From: Aureococcus anophagefferens
Taxonomy: Eukaryota; Sar; Pelagophyceae; Pelagomonadales; Pelagomonadaceae
NCBI RefSeq assembly: GCF_000186865.1
Contig: NW_008705583.1
Span: 189,673-253,672 of the forward strand
Reading direction: 5' to 3'
Length of the DNA: 64,000 bases
In this document: one piece after another, positions 10,129 through 18,851 of the stretch
Numbering within the stretch: position 1 is the first letter of the stretch
How the letters are laid out: the number at the start of each line of letters is the position of its first letter
Program-made: the position numbers and the translations under genes
Notes under the pieces: generated by a model
Databases searched by the model: none
Told to the model about the DNA's origin: nothing
Seen by the model: only the letters and a program-made list of their open reading frames with translations

Positions 10129-11725
10129 CTAGCTCTCCTCGAGGTCGTCGTCCTCGGGCTGCATCATGTGCTCGCGGTTGTCGTAGGCGAGGAAGCCCGC
10201 GACGTCCGTGAGCATGGAGATGACCGTGTGGGCCTGCTTGGAGTCGCGGAGGTCGTCGTAGGTGATCTTCGTCGGGTCCTTGGGCTTGACCATGTCGAAG
10301 ATCTCGTCGACGACGTCGGCCGTGATGGGCGCGTCGTAGCCCTCGTCGCGGATGCTGTCGGCGATCTCGCGGAAGAAGTAGTTGATCGTGAAGACGTCGA
10401 TGGAGCCCTGCTTCTTCACGTCGAGGAGGCGCCAGAAGTAGGCCAGGGCCTGGGGCGTCGCGAGATTCTCGAAGGCGAGGACGAGGTCCAGGTAGGTCTT
10501 GAAGTCCATCTCGCCCTCGCCCGTGGCCTCGTTCGTCCGGTACGTGATGATCTCCGCGTAGACGCGCTCCACGAAGGCCTTCGTGAGCCGCGCCTCGCCC
10601 CGCAGCCCGCGAAAATTCAGGAGCTCGGCCTTGGACAGCATGCCGTTGTGGTCCTCGTCGAGCTCGAGGTAGTCGCTGTAGACGCGCTTCGCGTTGTCCG
10701 GGAGGAACCACGAGCTCCGCGCCGCGCGGTCCGAGCCCGCGGCGACGTCGGCCATCTCGTGGAGCTCGAAGGAGATGTCGCTCGCCGCGAGCGTCGCGAT
10801 GGGGATGCGGCTCCGGCGCTTCGGGTCCAGGAAGAACATGAAGCGCCGCACGGCCGTGAAGACGTAGAACGCGTGGAACTTGTCGTCCATCGACGAGGCC
10901 AGAGGCATCTCCGGGATGAAGTCCTGGGCAGAAACATGGTTCCAGATAAACAACAGCTACGCTTCGAGACCGCTCCGAGCGATGATCGCTCGTCCAAAAA
11001 CCAGCCGACGCGAGCGGGAAACGGCGGGGATCGGAGCCTTTGAAGTCGGGAACGTCGCGCCCGTTTCCCGCCCCGACGAAGACGTAGATGTACCTTTCGA
11101 GCTCGTGCTCCCGCAGGTAGCCCTTGCCGCTGCCGTCGTAGGGCCGCATGGTGAGCTGCGTCTTGGCGACGCAGGTCTCGCGGTCCACGCGGTTGTAGAG
11201 GTCGCGCGCGGAGATGCGCGAGTGCTGGTCGCGCGGCAGCTGGAGGAACTTCCGCGCGCTCAGGGGCCCGTGGAAGATGTCGGACCCCGACGCCGCCTCC
11301 AGGTCCCGCCGGATCTCGCAGAGCTGCTCGTAGTTGATCCGTCCCGAGCCGTCCATGGGCTCGCTCTGCGCCGCGCCGAGCGCGGCGCGGAGCTCCTCGA
11401 GCTCGTCCCAGCTGAGGATCTTGCGCTCGAACTCGGCGTGGCCCTTGGCCTCGGCCAGGGCGCGCAGCTTCTGCTGGAGCCGCCGCCCGCCGGCGAAGAA
11501 GCGCGGGATCTTCGCGAAGGACGCGTGGGCCGACCGGTCCGCCGCCGCCTTGTCGGCCATGAGCCGCTCGAACTCGGCGTCCGTCGCCTCCCGGTCCCGG
11601 GCCTTGATCGCCGCGCGCTCCTCGGCGCCGCGCGCCCGGTACTTCGCCAGCAGCTTCGCCTGCCACGCCGGCGCCGCCGCCGCCGACGACGACGACGCGT
11701 CGGGGCTGCCATCGAACGACGCCAT
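10129..11725 (-). CDS. PP2A regulatory B'' subunit, TON2/PPP2R3C type
   Basis: Exon 1 is 11725-11084 and exon 2 is 10923-10129, giving 478 residues (family about 450-480). The product follows PPP2R3C/FASS closely: ASFAKIPRFF, GRINYEQLCEIRRDLE, KGYLREHELERYIY, DFIPEMPLASSM, FYVFTAVRRFMFFLDP, EF-hand loop LDEDHNGMLSKAEL, GEMDFKTYLDLVLAFEN and DEIFDMVKPKDP. These subunits direct protein phosphatase 2A to centrosomal or cortical microtubule sites. The intron falls between ERYIY and DFIPEM, exactly where the family sequence is continuous, and is an old introner element. The C-terminus overlaps no neighbour and lies 8 bp from the stop of the convergent phytyl ester synthase gene. Confidence 0.92.
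10924..11083 (+). mobile_element. Eroded introner element forming the intron of the PP2A subunit gene
   Basis: 160 bp. On the plus strand it runs CTGGGCAGAAAC ... GTTTCCCGCCCC and shares GATGATCGCTCGTCCAAAAA and GGAGCCTTTGAAGT with the elements at 22300 and 25858. The gene is on the minus strand, so the element is spliced antisense to the strand it is listed on here. The target duplication has decayed: GTCTTCGTC at the donor end against GACTTCATC after the acceptor (7 of 9). The donor is GTCTTC and the acceptor CCCAG. Confidence 0.85.
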
Positions 11726-11774
11726 CGTGTATTACGCTTTATGAGATGCGAAGGTTGAAGCCTAATTTTGACTA

Positions 11775-12986
11775 TTATCGGCCCTGGCGGCCGCGGACGC
11801 GCGCCTGGATGGCGCTCGCCGCGGCGTCCGTCCCCGTCGCCTCGGCCTCGGCGATCTTGCTCCGGCTCTTCCGCGGGTTCCGGCTCGACGAGAGGACGGG
11901 CTTCTTGCCCTTGGGCTTGGACGGCGCGCCCATGTCGAAGCTCCAGCCCGCGCCCGTCTCGTTGACCCGGCTGCCGAGCATGCCGAGCTTCTCGAGGAGC
12001 TCGGCGCAGTTCCGGATGCGGTCGTAGACGCCGTGGCCGTCGAGGCCGACGCGCGCGACGAGCATGGACTGGTGGACGACCTGGAACTCGCAGACGTGGT
12101 CGCCGACGACGACGTTGACGAGCGCGTCGCGCCAGCCGCCCGGCGACGGCGTCGCGTGGCGGTCCTTGACGCGGGCCACGGCGAAGTCGCCCGCGGACGC
12201 GCATGCTGTGAATGCATGGAGCACCGCCCTCATCGCCCTCGCGTCTTCGCAGACGAGCATGCCGCGGTTCACGTCGAGGACCGTCGCCGCGGCGCCCGCC
12301 CGCGCGTCGCCCGCGAAGGCCATCTTCTCGATGATGCGCCCGCAGTGCTTGAGCGGCGCGCGTTCGACGCGCGCGCGCACGCCCGCGGCGTCGAGGCGCG
12401 TCTGCAGCGCGCCGCACGCGGCCCGGAAGGCGGGCTGCGCCTTCGCGGCCGCGCGGTAGAGCTCGTAGAGATCGGCGACGTGCTGCGTCGGCTTCGCGCC
12501 CGCGGGCGCCGCCGCCGCGGCGCGGAGCTCGTCGGCGGCTCCGGGCAGCGCCCGCGCGTCCTCGGAGGCCTCGATGTAGCCCCAGACGACGTCGTAGACC
12601 TTTTCGAACTTGCCGTCCCCCGCGATCAGGGCCTCCTGGCAGCTGCTGATGCAGTCGGGCTGCGCGACACGCTCCGCGATCGCCGCGGCGTAGGCTTCGA
12701 CCGCGGTCTCGCCCACGGCCCGGAGCGCCTCGATGGCGGCGTCGAGCGCGGCGGCGTCGGCCGCGCGGCCCACGGCCTCCGTCGCGGCGTCGAGGGCCGG
12801 CAGGACCGCTTGGACCGCGGGCGCGTTCGCCAGCGGGACGAAATTTTGCAGGGCCGCGGGCAGCTCCTTGTGCGACGGGGCAGCGCCGGGCACGAGCCCA
12901 TTGCTGAGCAGCTGCTGCTTGAGCGCAGCATTTTCCGTGGTCAAGCGCTCGATCTCCGCGTCCTTCGCCGCGATCGCCGCTTGCAT
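11775..12986 (-). CDS. RelA/SpoT-like domain protein with N-terminal coiled coil and C-terminal IQ motif
   Basis: An intronless 403-residue frame. Residues 1-30 form a short coiled coil (AAKDAEIERLTTENAALKQQ). The middle is alanine-rich helix. Around residues 215-330 there is RIIEKMAF, LDVNRGMLVCED, ARVKDRHATPSPGGWRDALV and CEFQVVHQSMLVAR. Pattern KDR-x-xx-P-GG-(W/Y)RD followed by EFQ(V)H is what I associate with the nucleotidyltransferase fold of RelA/SpoT-like proteins in protists. The hydrolase HD domain is absent. Activity in (p)ppGpp synthesis cannot be claimed. The end has a serine/lysine linker and AASAIQARVRGRQGR, a calmodulin-binding IQ-type motif. The start codon lies inside a 43-bp tandem duplication. 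Confidence 0.6.
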   Translation of the reverse strand: MQAAIAAKDAEIERLTTENAALKQQLLSNGLVPGAAPSHKELPAALQNFVPLANAPAVQAVLPALDAATEAVGRAADAAALDAAIEALRAVGETAVEAYAAAIAERVAQPDCISSCQEALIAGDGKFEKVYDVVWGYIEASEDARALPGAADELRAAAAAPAGAKPTQHVADLYELYRAAAKAQPAFRAACGALQTRLDAAGVRARVERAPLKHCGRIIEKMAFAGDARAGAAATVLDVNRGMLVCEDARAMRAVLHAFTACASAGDFAVARVKDRHATPSPGGWRDALVNVVVGDHVCEFQVVHQSMLVARVGLDGHGVYDRIRNCAELLEKLGMLGSRVNETGAGWSFDMGAPSKPKGKKPVLSSSRNPRKSRSKIAEAEATGTDAAASAIQARVRGRQGR

Positions 12987-13066
12987 GTTGTTTCACGCGG
13001 CGCTACGCTGCCCGAGGGACCATTTGCATGTTGTTTCACGCGGCGCTACGCTGCCAGAGGGACCAT
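12981..13066. repeat. 43-bp tandem duplication over the start codon of the RelA/SpoT-like gene
   Basis: Two nearly identical units (TTGCATGTTGTTTCACGCGG ...), 12981-13023 and 13024-13066, differing by one base near the end (CCCGAGG against CCAGAGG). The minus-strand start codon is in the first unit. The second unit places an extra ATG at 13029 that opens an eight-codon frame ending in TAG before the real start, so the duplication created an upstream ORF. Confidence 0.9.
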
Positions 13067-13294
13067 AATGATGGAGTGTGAAACACGAGGAGGTTGACTA
13101 AGCTGATATCAGCCGGTGCTTCCTTTTTTTTTTGCGCCGCGGGAAGTCGCGCAGGCGATCACGGGCGATCGCGAGATCCATCTGCGGGCCTAGAGCCACG
13201 TATCGTCGATCGGCGAGGTGTTAGGAGCCGCGACGGACCGGGCCGCCCGGCGCGAGGGCGGCGCGCGCCGCGGCGGGCCGCGCGCGCGGTGTCC

Positions 13295-14512
13295 TCAGGG
13301 CGGGCCGCCGATCATCTCGTAGGGCTTGACCTTCTTGTGGCGGAACTCGTCGGTCTTGAAGAGGTTGGGCCACTCGAAGCCCGCCATGCCGTCCTTCGTG
13401 AGCTCCATCTTGAGCCACTGGCCCTCGATGTGCCAGACGGTGCCCTCGACGTCGAGGGGCATGAAGAGGTCGCCGCGGAGGAGGACCGTGTCGACGCGCT
13501 TGGGCTCCGGCGCCGTGAGGATGGAGATGAGGTCCTTGGGCTGCTCCGCGACCTCCGCGGGCAGGCCCGCCTGCGCGCGGACCTTGGCGACGAAGGCCTC
13601 CTTGCGCTTCTGGAGCTCCGTGTCCTTGTACATCTTCTCCATGGCGGCAGACCCGGGCTTGGGCGCGCCGGCGGCCTCCAGCGCCTTGTCGAAGTTGATC
13701 GCGTCCTCGAGGCGGTCCTCGACCTTGGCGAGCTCCAAATCGTGGCGGAGCACCGCGAGCACCGCGGGGCTCCGCGCGCGGCTCGTGCCGCCGGCGGAGA
13801 TGCAGTCGAGCATGGCCGTGTGGCTCGCCATGCGCCAGGACGCGCGCCACTCGTTGGACTTGGCGAGCGCGTTGTTGAGCTTGTTGTCGTCCTTGTACTC
13901 GTCGAGCTTGTGGCGCGCCAGGAGCGCCTTCTTGCGCTCCTCGCCGGCGTCGGCGGACGTGTAGTCCGCGTGGATGCCCACGTCCGTGTTGCCCAGCGCC
14001 TGGACCTGCTGGGCGTGGGCGTGCTTCGTCCACTCCGCGTGGGGCTCGTCGAGCGGGTAGTCGGCCGGCGGCATCATCGACGCCGCGGGCGTCGTCATGA
14101 CGGGGCTCACGATCTTCTGGGGCGCGTCGACGGCGGCGACGTCGGGCCTCGCGCTCAGCCGCTTCTCGATGCCGTTGGAGTTCGGGGCGAGCACCTTGAC
14201 CTCGAAGAGCTGGCGGAGCGTCTTGATGCGGAGCTGCTCCTTCGTCGTCCCCTTGGGCAGCTGGATGTGGACGAAGATCTCCTTCGTCGTGCACTTGCCC
14301 TCGTCGTCCCAGTCCGTCCACTGCCACTTGCAGTTCTGCTGGACGCGCCCGCTCCGCATGATCTCCTTCTTCTCCGCCTCGAACTCGGCCTGGCGCACCT
14401 TCATGTTCTTGATCTTCTGCTGGAGCCGCGGGTTGTTCTTGATGGACGACGCGATGCCGGGGTTCATGTTCGTGTAGTCGATCTCCCCCTCGGCCTGCAT
14501 CATCTTCGACAT
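13295..14512 (-). CDS. CS (p23/NudC-like) domain protein with the domain apparently split by a long insert
   Basis: An intronless 405-residue protein. It starts with a charged helical region, then at about residues 62-108 the first half of a CS domain (CKWQWTDWDDEG, EIFVHIQLPKGT, LRQLFEVKVL). About 220 residues of charged helix follow (DEYKDDNKLNNALAK, ELQKRKEAFVAKVRAQ). At about residues 345-380 comes what looks like the second half of the same domain (DTVLLRGDLFMPLDVEGTVW, HIEGQWLKMELTK). CS domains bind Hsp90 or dynein-related clients. It could also be two degenerate CS domains. No closer family was recognised. Confidence 0.65.
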   Translation of the reverse strand: MSKMMQAEGEIDYTNMNPGIASSIKNNPRLQQKIKNMKVRQAEFEAEKKEIMRSGRVQQNCKWQWTDWDDEGKCTTKEIFVHIQLPKGTTKEQLRIKTLRQLFEVKVLAPNSNGIEKRLSARPDVAAVDAPQKIVSPVMTTPAASMMPPADYPLDEPHAEWTKHAHAQQVQALGNTDVGIHADYTSADAGEERKKALLARHKLDEYKDDNKLNNALAKSNEWRASWRMASHTAMLDCISAGGTSRARSPAVLAVLRHDLELAKVEDRLEDAINFDKALEAAGAPKPGSAAMEKMYKDTELQKRKEAFVAKVRAQAGLPAEVAEQPKDLISILTAPEPKRVDTVLLRGDLFMPLDVEGTVWHIEGQWLKMELTKDGMAGFEWPNLFKTDEFRHKKVKPYEMIGGPP

Positions 14513-14685
14513 GGCACCGCCGGCACCCCGCCGCCACGAGTGGCGTCGAAGCAGGCAAGGCGACTTTTGTGGGCTGCCCGAGCTCGTAATTGCAGAGCTG
14601 CAAGTTATGGGGTAAACGAAAAAGCGCGCTCTGCGAGAGGAGCACGAAGTGTGCCTCCGCGGCGCCTCCGCGCGCGGCGTCAGCC

Positions 14686-17600
14686 ATGGCGACCTGGACG
14701 ACGCGCGTGCGCTGGGTCGAGGACGGCCTCGTGCTGCGCGTCACGGAGGTCGAACTCGCCGTGGGCGGCGCGGCGGCGCTGCACCACGTCAAGGCCGCCG
14801 TCGAGGCGACGTTCGCCATCCCGATCGACCGGCAGAAGCTCGGCCCGCCGTCGGCGCTCGCGGAGCTCGCGTCGGCGGCGCGCACGTCCCTCGACGTCGA
14901 GGAGGCCGCGCTCGCCGCCGAGGACGAGGCCGCCGCGGCCGACGACGCCGCGGCCGAGGCGCGCGCGCGCGCGGACATGGAGGCCATGTACGCGGAGCTG
15001 CACCGCCGCGAGGGCGAGCCCGCTCCGCCGCACCGCCGCGAGGGCGAGCCCGCTCCGCCGCACCGCCGCGAGGGCGAGTCCAAGTGGGCGTCGGACGCCG
15101 TGCTCCTTGAGGACGACGAGCCGCCCGCGCGCGCGCCGCGGCCGCGGAAGCGGCACCAGGCGCGGCGCCTCGACGAGGCGAGGGCCGCGGACCTGCCGCC
15201 GCTCGAGGACCTGCGCCGCGAGGCGCCGGCCGACGGCTACGCGCTCGACCGGGAGCCGCGCGTCGCCCTCGACGAGGAGCCGGTCGCGCTGGACGAGGAC
15301 GGCTACGTCGTCGAGCCCGGCGACGCCTCGGACGACGACGTCCTCGACCTGCCCATCCCGGGGCTCCCCGACGACGACGACGACGACGACGGCGACGCCG
15401 ACGATGGCGGCGGCGACCCCGCGCCCGCGCGCTACAGCCGCTTCGTCGTCCGCTTCTCCGGGTCCGTGCCCGTCGTCGTCGTGAGCGAGCCGACGCTGGA
15501 GATCGACCAGGCGGCCGTCGCGCGCGAGCTCGCCGCGGAGCACGGCTTCGCGCCGGAGCGCGCGCGCGAGACCGCGGCGGCGGCCGTGCGCGTCGCGAAC
15601 CTCAAGCGGGGCCCGCGGCCCGTGGAGGAGAAGTACGTGCTCTGGTGGGCGGACAAGTACGGCGCGCGCGAGGCGCTGCGCCTGCGGCTCGCGGGCGCCG
15701 GCGGCTCGGACGTCGACGTCGACCCCATGGCGCGCGTCGCGCGGCGCGTGCACCTCGGCGGCCGGAACCAGGTGCCGCGCATGCGTCTGGTCGTCGACGA
15801 GTCGCCCGCGGGGCTCCGGAGGATCGCGGAGGCGGAGGCCATGGGCCGCGAGGACGGCCGCGCCGCGCGCCACGCGGCGGGCCGCGCGGCGAACGCGGCC
15901 GCGGAGACCGCGCTGCTCGCGTCCGAGGACCCGCGCGGCGCGGGCGCCTTCTTCGACGGCGACGCCTTCGAGCGGCGCGGCGACGAGCGCGCGCGCATGG
16001 CCTTCGAGGACGAGGAGGGCCGGGTCCTGGGCCTCGCGGCGGACGACCGCGCGCGGCCGCCGCAGGGCCGCCGCGACGACGCCCTCGGCGCGGGCCTCAC
16101 GTTCCAGCAGAAGCGGCGCGTCGTCGCGCACCTGCCCGTATGCGACCAGATGCGGCTCTTCTGCGCGTCGCGGCGCCTCGCCGTCGACGGCTTCGGGGGC
16201 ACCTTCTGGCGCACGACCGCGCTCCGCGACTTCGGCGCGTCGCCGAACGACGGGTCCTGGTTCGGCGGCGAGCTGCGCGCGGAGGACGCGCTCAAGGCCA
16301 CGGAGCGGCTGCGCACGCTGCCCGCGCCGGGCGCCGACGGCCTGTCGCCGGACGCGGCCGCGCGCGCGCGGAGCGGCGCCGCGGGCGCGGGCTACCGGCG
16401 CGAGCTCTGCCGGTGCCTCGCGTCGCAGCGCGTCTGGTCCTGGGGGCGGGGCGCCGGCGGCGCGCTGGGCCACGACGACGACGACGTCACCTTCGCCGCG
16501 CCGAAGGAGCTCGAAGCGCTGCGGCCCGTGCCCGTGAAGCAGCTCGTCGCGGGCCCGCACCACTCGGCGGTGCTCGACTGGCGCGGCCGGGTCTACTCCT
16601 GGGGCTTCGACGCGTGCCTCAACGTGCGCCAGAGCGTCTCCGCCGCGAGCTCCGCGGGCGCGACCTACGCCGAGGACGCGGGCCCCGCGCGCGCGGGCGA
16701 CACGCGCGTGCGAGCGCCCGCGCGCGTCGCGGACGTCTTCCGCGGCGACCTGGACCTCGACGACGGCGCGGACGCGCTCAGGGCGCCGCCGCCGGCCGTG
16801 CGCCACATCGCCGCGGACTCGACGAGCGTCGTCGCCGTGGGGCGCGACGGCGCGGAGGCGAAGCGGCTGGGCGGCAAGCGGCTCGACGCGCAGCTCGACG
16901 CGATGGAGCGCTACGGCGACGCGGCCAAGGCGCCGCCGAAGCCCCTGGACGCCGTCGCCGTCGCGGCCATCACCTGCGGCGTCGAGCACTCCGTCGCGCT
17001 GGAGCGGAGCGGCCACGTCTGGACCAGCGTGGCCGCGACGATTTACGAGAGATTCGGGGTGGGACAACAATGAGGAAGCATGCTTGGTAGGTCTGGACGT
17101 GGCGCGCGCCGCGGCACCCGCCCGAAACCGCCGCGCCCGTGTCCTGGGCGCGCGAGATCGCGCGGCACCTGGGCCTGGCGTCGGGCGACCTCGACGAGGT
17201 GCTGGAGCCCGTGCCCCTGGGCCGCGGCGGCGACCCGATGGCGCCCGGCCGCGTGGCCCTGGAGGCCGCGACGCGCGTCGAGGACGACGCGCCGACGCGG
17301 TCGCCCGTCGTATCCGTCGCCGTCGGCGCGTACCACACGGCGTGCCTTACGGCCGCGGGCCACGTCTGGACCAGTGCGGCCGCGACGATTTTTTAGAGAT
17401 TTCGACCGGGAAAACAACGAGGGAATCGTCACCGTCATGCTTGGTAGGTCTTCACCTGGGGCCTGGGGCCCGCCGTCGGCCGGGGCCGCGAGGGCTTCGA
17501 CCGCACGCTCGCGGACGGCGAGGACGGCCGGCCGACGCGCGTCCGCGACCTCGAGGACGTCGTCTGGCTCGGCGCGGGCCACTCCTTCACGGCCGCGCTG

Positions 17601-17969
17601 ACGTTCGCCGGCGAGCTCTACCTCTGGGGCGACGGCGACGTGTTAGGGCGGGCCGCGCCCCGCCACCGGCCCGCGCGCGCGGCGTTCCCGAAGGGCGCCA
17701 AGTGCGTCGCCGCGGCGTGCGGCCTCTACCACGTCCTCGCGATGACGTGCGCGCGCGACGCGGACGCGCCCGTGAACACGGCCTTCTACCTCGACCACCG
17801 CGTCGACGCGAGCGAGTGGCTCCTCCACTCGCGCATCCGCACCGACGCCTACGGCGCCATCGCGCCCCTCACGCACGCGCGGCGGGGCGTGCGCGTCCCC
17901 GACGTGCTCCGCGACCTCGGCCCCGTCGAACTGGCCGTGGGGCACGCCGCCGCGGAGGGGGGGGAGTAA
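14686..17969 (+). CDS. Large RCC1-repeat protein with F-box-like segment (three exons)
   Basis: Exons 14686-17016, 17091-17363 and 17448-17969, all phase 0, give 1041 residues. The first half is acidic and disordered, with three copies of HRREGEPAPP (15001-15080) and an Asp run. A segment LTFQQKRRVVAHLPVCDQMRLFCASRRLAVDG resembles an F-box. The C-terminal half has RCC1 blades: RVWSWGRGAGGALGHDDDD, QLVAGPHHSAVLDWRGRVYSWG, ITCGVEHSVALERSGHVWT, VAVGAYHTACLTAAGHVWT and LGAGHSFTAALTFAGELYLWGDG. RCC1 propellers act in chromatin, GTPase or ubiquitin functions, so the specific role is open. Both introns sit at the same place in successive blades (GH|VWT) and are homologous to each other. Confidence 0.85.
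17017..17090 (+). mobile_element. Short introner-type intron 1 of the RCC1 gene
   Basis: 74-bp GT-AG intron. It opens with GTCTGGAC, and GTCTGGAC also begins the next exon: an 8-bp duplication. It contains GGCCGCGACGATT, AGAGATT and ends ATGCTTGGTAG. The same blocks occur in the intron at 17364. Confidence 0.75.
17364..17447 (+). mobile_element. Short introner-type intron 2 of the RCC1 gene
   Basis: 84-bp GT-AG intron with the same opening (GTCTGGACCAGTGCGGCCGC), the same GACGATTTT/AGAGATTTC core and the same end (ATGCTTGGTAG) as the intron at 17017. The duplicated target is less exact here: GTCTGGAC against GTCTTCAC. Confidence 0.75.
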
Positions 17970-18094
17970 CGGTGTCTTTGCCAGGCCTCTTTGCTTCGCG
18001 TGATGTGCGCGTGCACGCACCTTGCGCATTCCTGCATGCGCACATGTACCCCGCGCCGCGCTTCAGAGCTAAGCCTAGACCCGAACCCCCGCGG

Positions 18095-18700
18095 TCAGAG
18101 CTTGTTGCCGTAGCGGGACGTGCCGCGGCCCTCGATGAAGTCCGTGACGAGGTCGTGGCCCGCGACGAAGGGCGCGAGGTCCGCCATGACGAGCGTGCCG
18201 CTCTTGGGCGGGAGGTCGAGCTTCTCCGCGGCGGCGTCGACGAGCTCGTCGACCTGGTCCGTGCGCATGACCGGGTCCCCGAAGTAGGACGCGACGGTGT
18301 TGATGGTCATGAGGATGAAGCGCAGGTCGCTGTATTTGATGTTGTCCGACGCGTCCTCGTAGAGCTCGAACGCGAGCTGGAGCACCGCGAGCGTCGTGCC
18401 CGAGATGAACGGGCAGACGCCCATCATGAACTCCTTGTGGTTGATGCGGTCCTCGCCCGTGCGGTCGAGCATGACGAAGAGGCGGTCGAAGACGTCGCGG
18501 TCGCTCTGGCTCACGTCGACGCCCTGGAAGGCCTCGTGGAACTCCTCCTTGGTGACGATGTTCGGGTTGCCCTGGCGCTTGCCGATGTCCTTGAGGTTGA
18601 AGCACAGCTTGATGAGCTGCGCCTTCTCGACGTCCGTCACGTTGCTCATGGCGCCGATGGCCATGCGGTTCGCCATGTTCTTCGACACATCGTTCCCCAT
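18095..18700 (-). CDS. EF-hand protein of calcineurin B / NCS shape, possibly myristoylated
   Basis: An intronless 201-residue protein. The start MGNDVSK has Gly2 and Ser6, which fits N-myristoylation. The helical pattern follows calcineurin B-like proteins: TDVEKAQLIKLCFNL, VTKEEFHEAF, FDRLFVMLDRTGEDRINHKEF, LAFELYEDAS and DLAPFVAGHDLV. The best loop, LDRTGEDRINHKEF, retains the spacing but lacks some calcium ligands, and the others are degenerate, so calcium binding is doubtful. Start codon is 151 bp from the divergent ChaN-like gene. Confidence 0.75.
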   Translation of the reverse strand: MGNDVSKNMANRMAIGAMSNVTDVEKAQLIKLCFNLKDIGKRQGNPNIVTKEEFHEAFQGVDVSQSDRDVFDRLFVMLDRTGEDRINHKEFMMGVCPFISGTTLAVLQLAFELYEDASDNIKYSDLRFILMTINTVASYFGDPVMRTDQVDELVDAAAEKLDLPPKSGTLVMADLAPFVAGHDLVTDFIEGRGTSRYGNKL

Positions 18701-18851
18701 GGCGTGCCGCGCCGCGCCTGCAGCGGCGGCCCAGACGCTATCTCGCTTTTACCACAGGTGCTTGTTGCACAGGCAACATCCATAATTTACGGGGCAGGTC
18801 AGCCTGGCACACTGGCAGCGCACGTGCATGGGAGAGCGGGAGCGCCGCATC

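Noticed and set aside
4684..11043. A 6.3-kb open frame on the plus strand spanning several genes
   Set aside because: It is out of frame with the ABC transporter and the phytyl ester synthase and antisense to the PP2A subunit. It is a by-product of few stop codons in GC-rich DNA; the product is Arg/Ala/Pro-rich with no family similarity.
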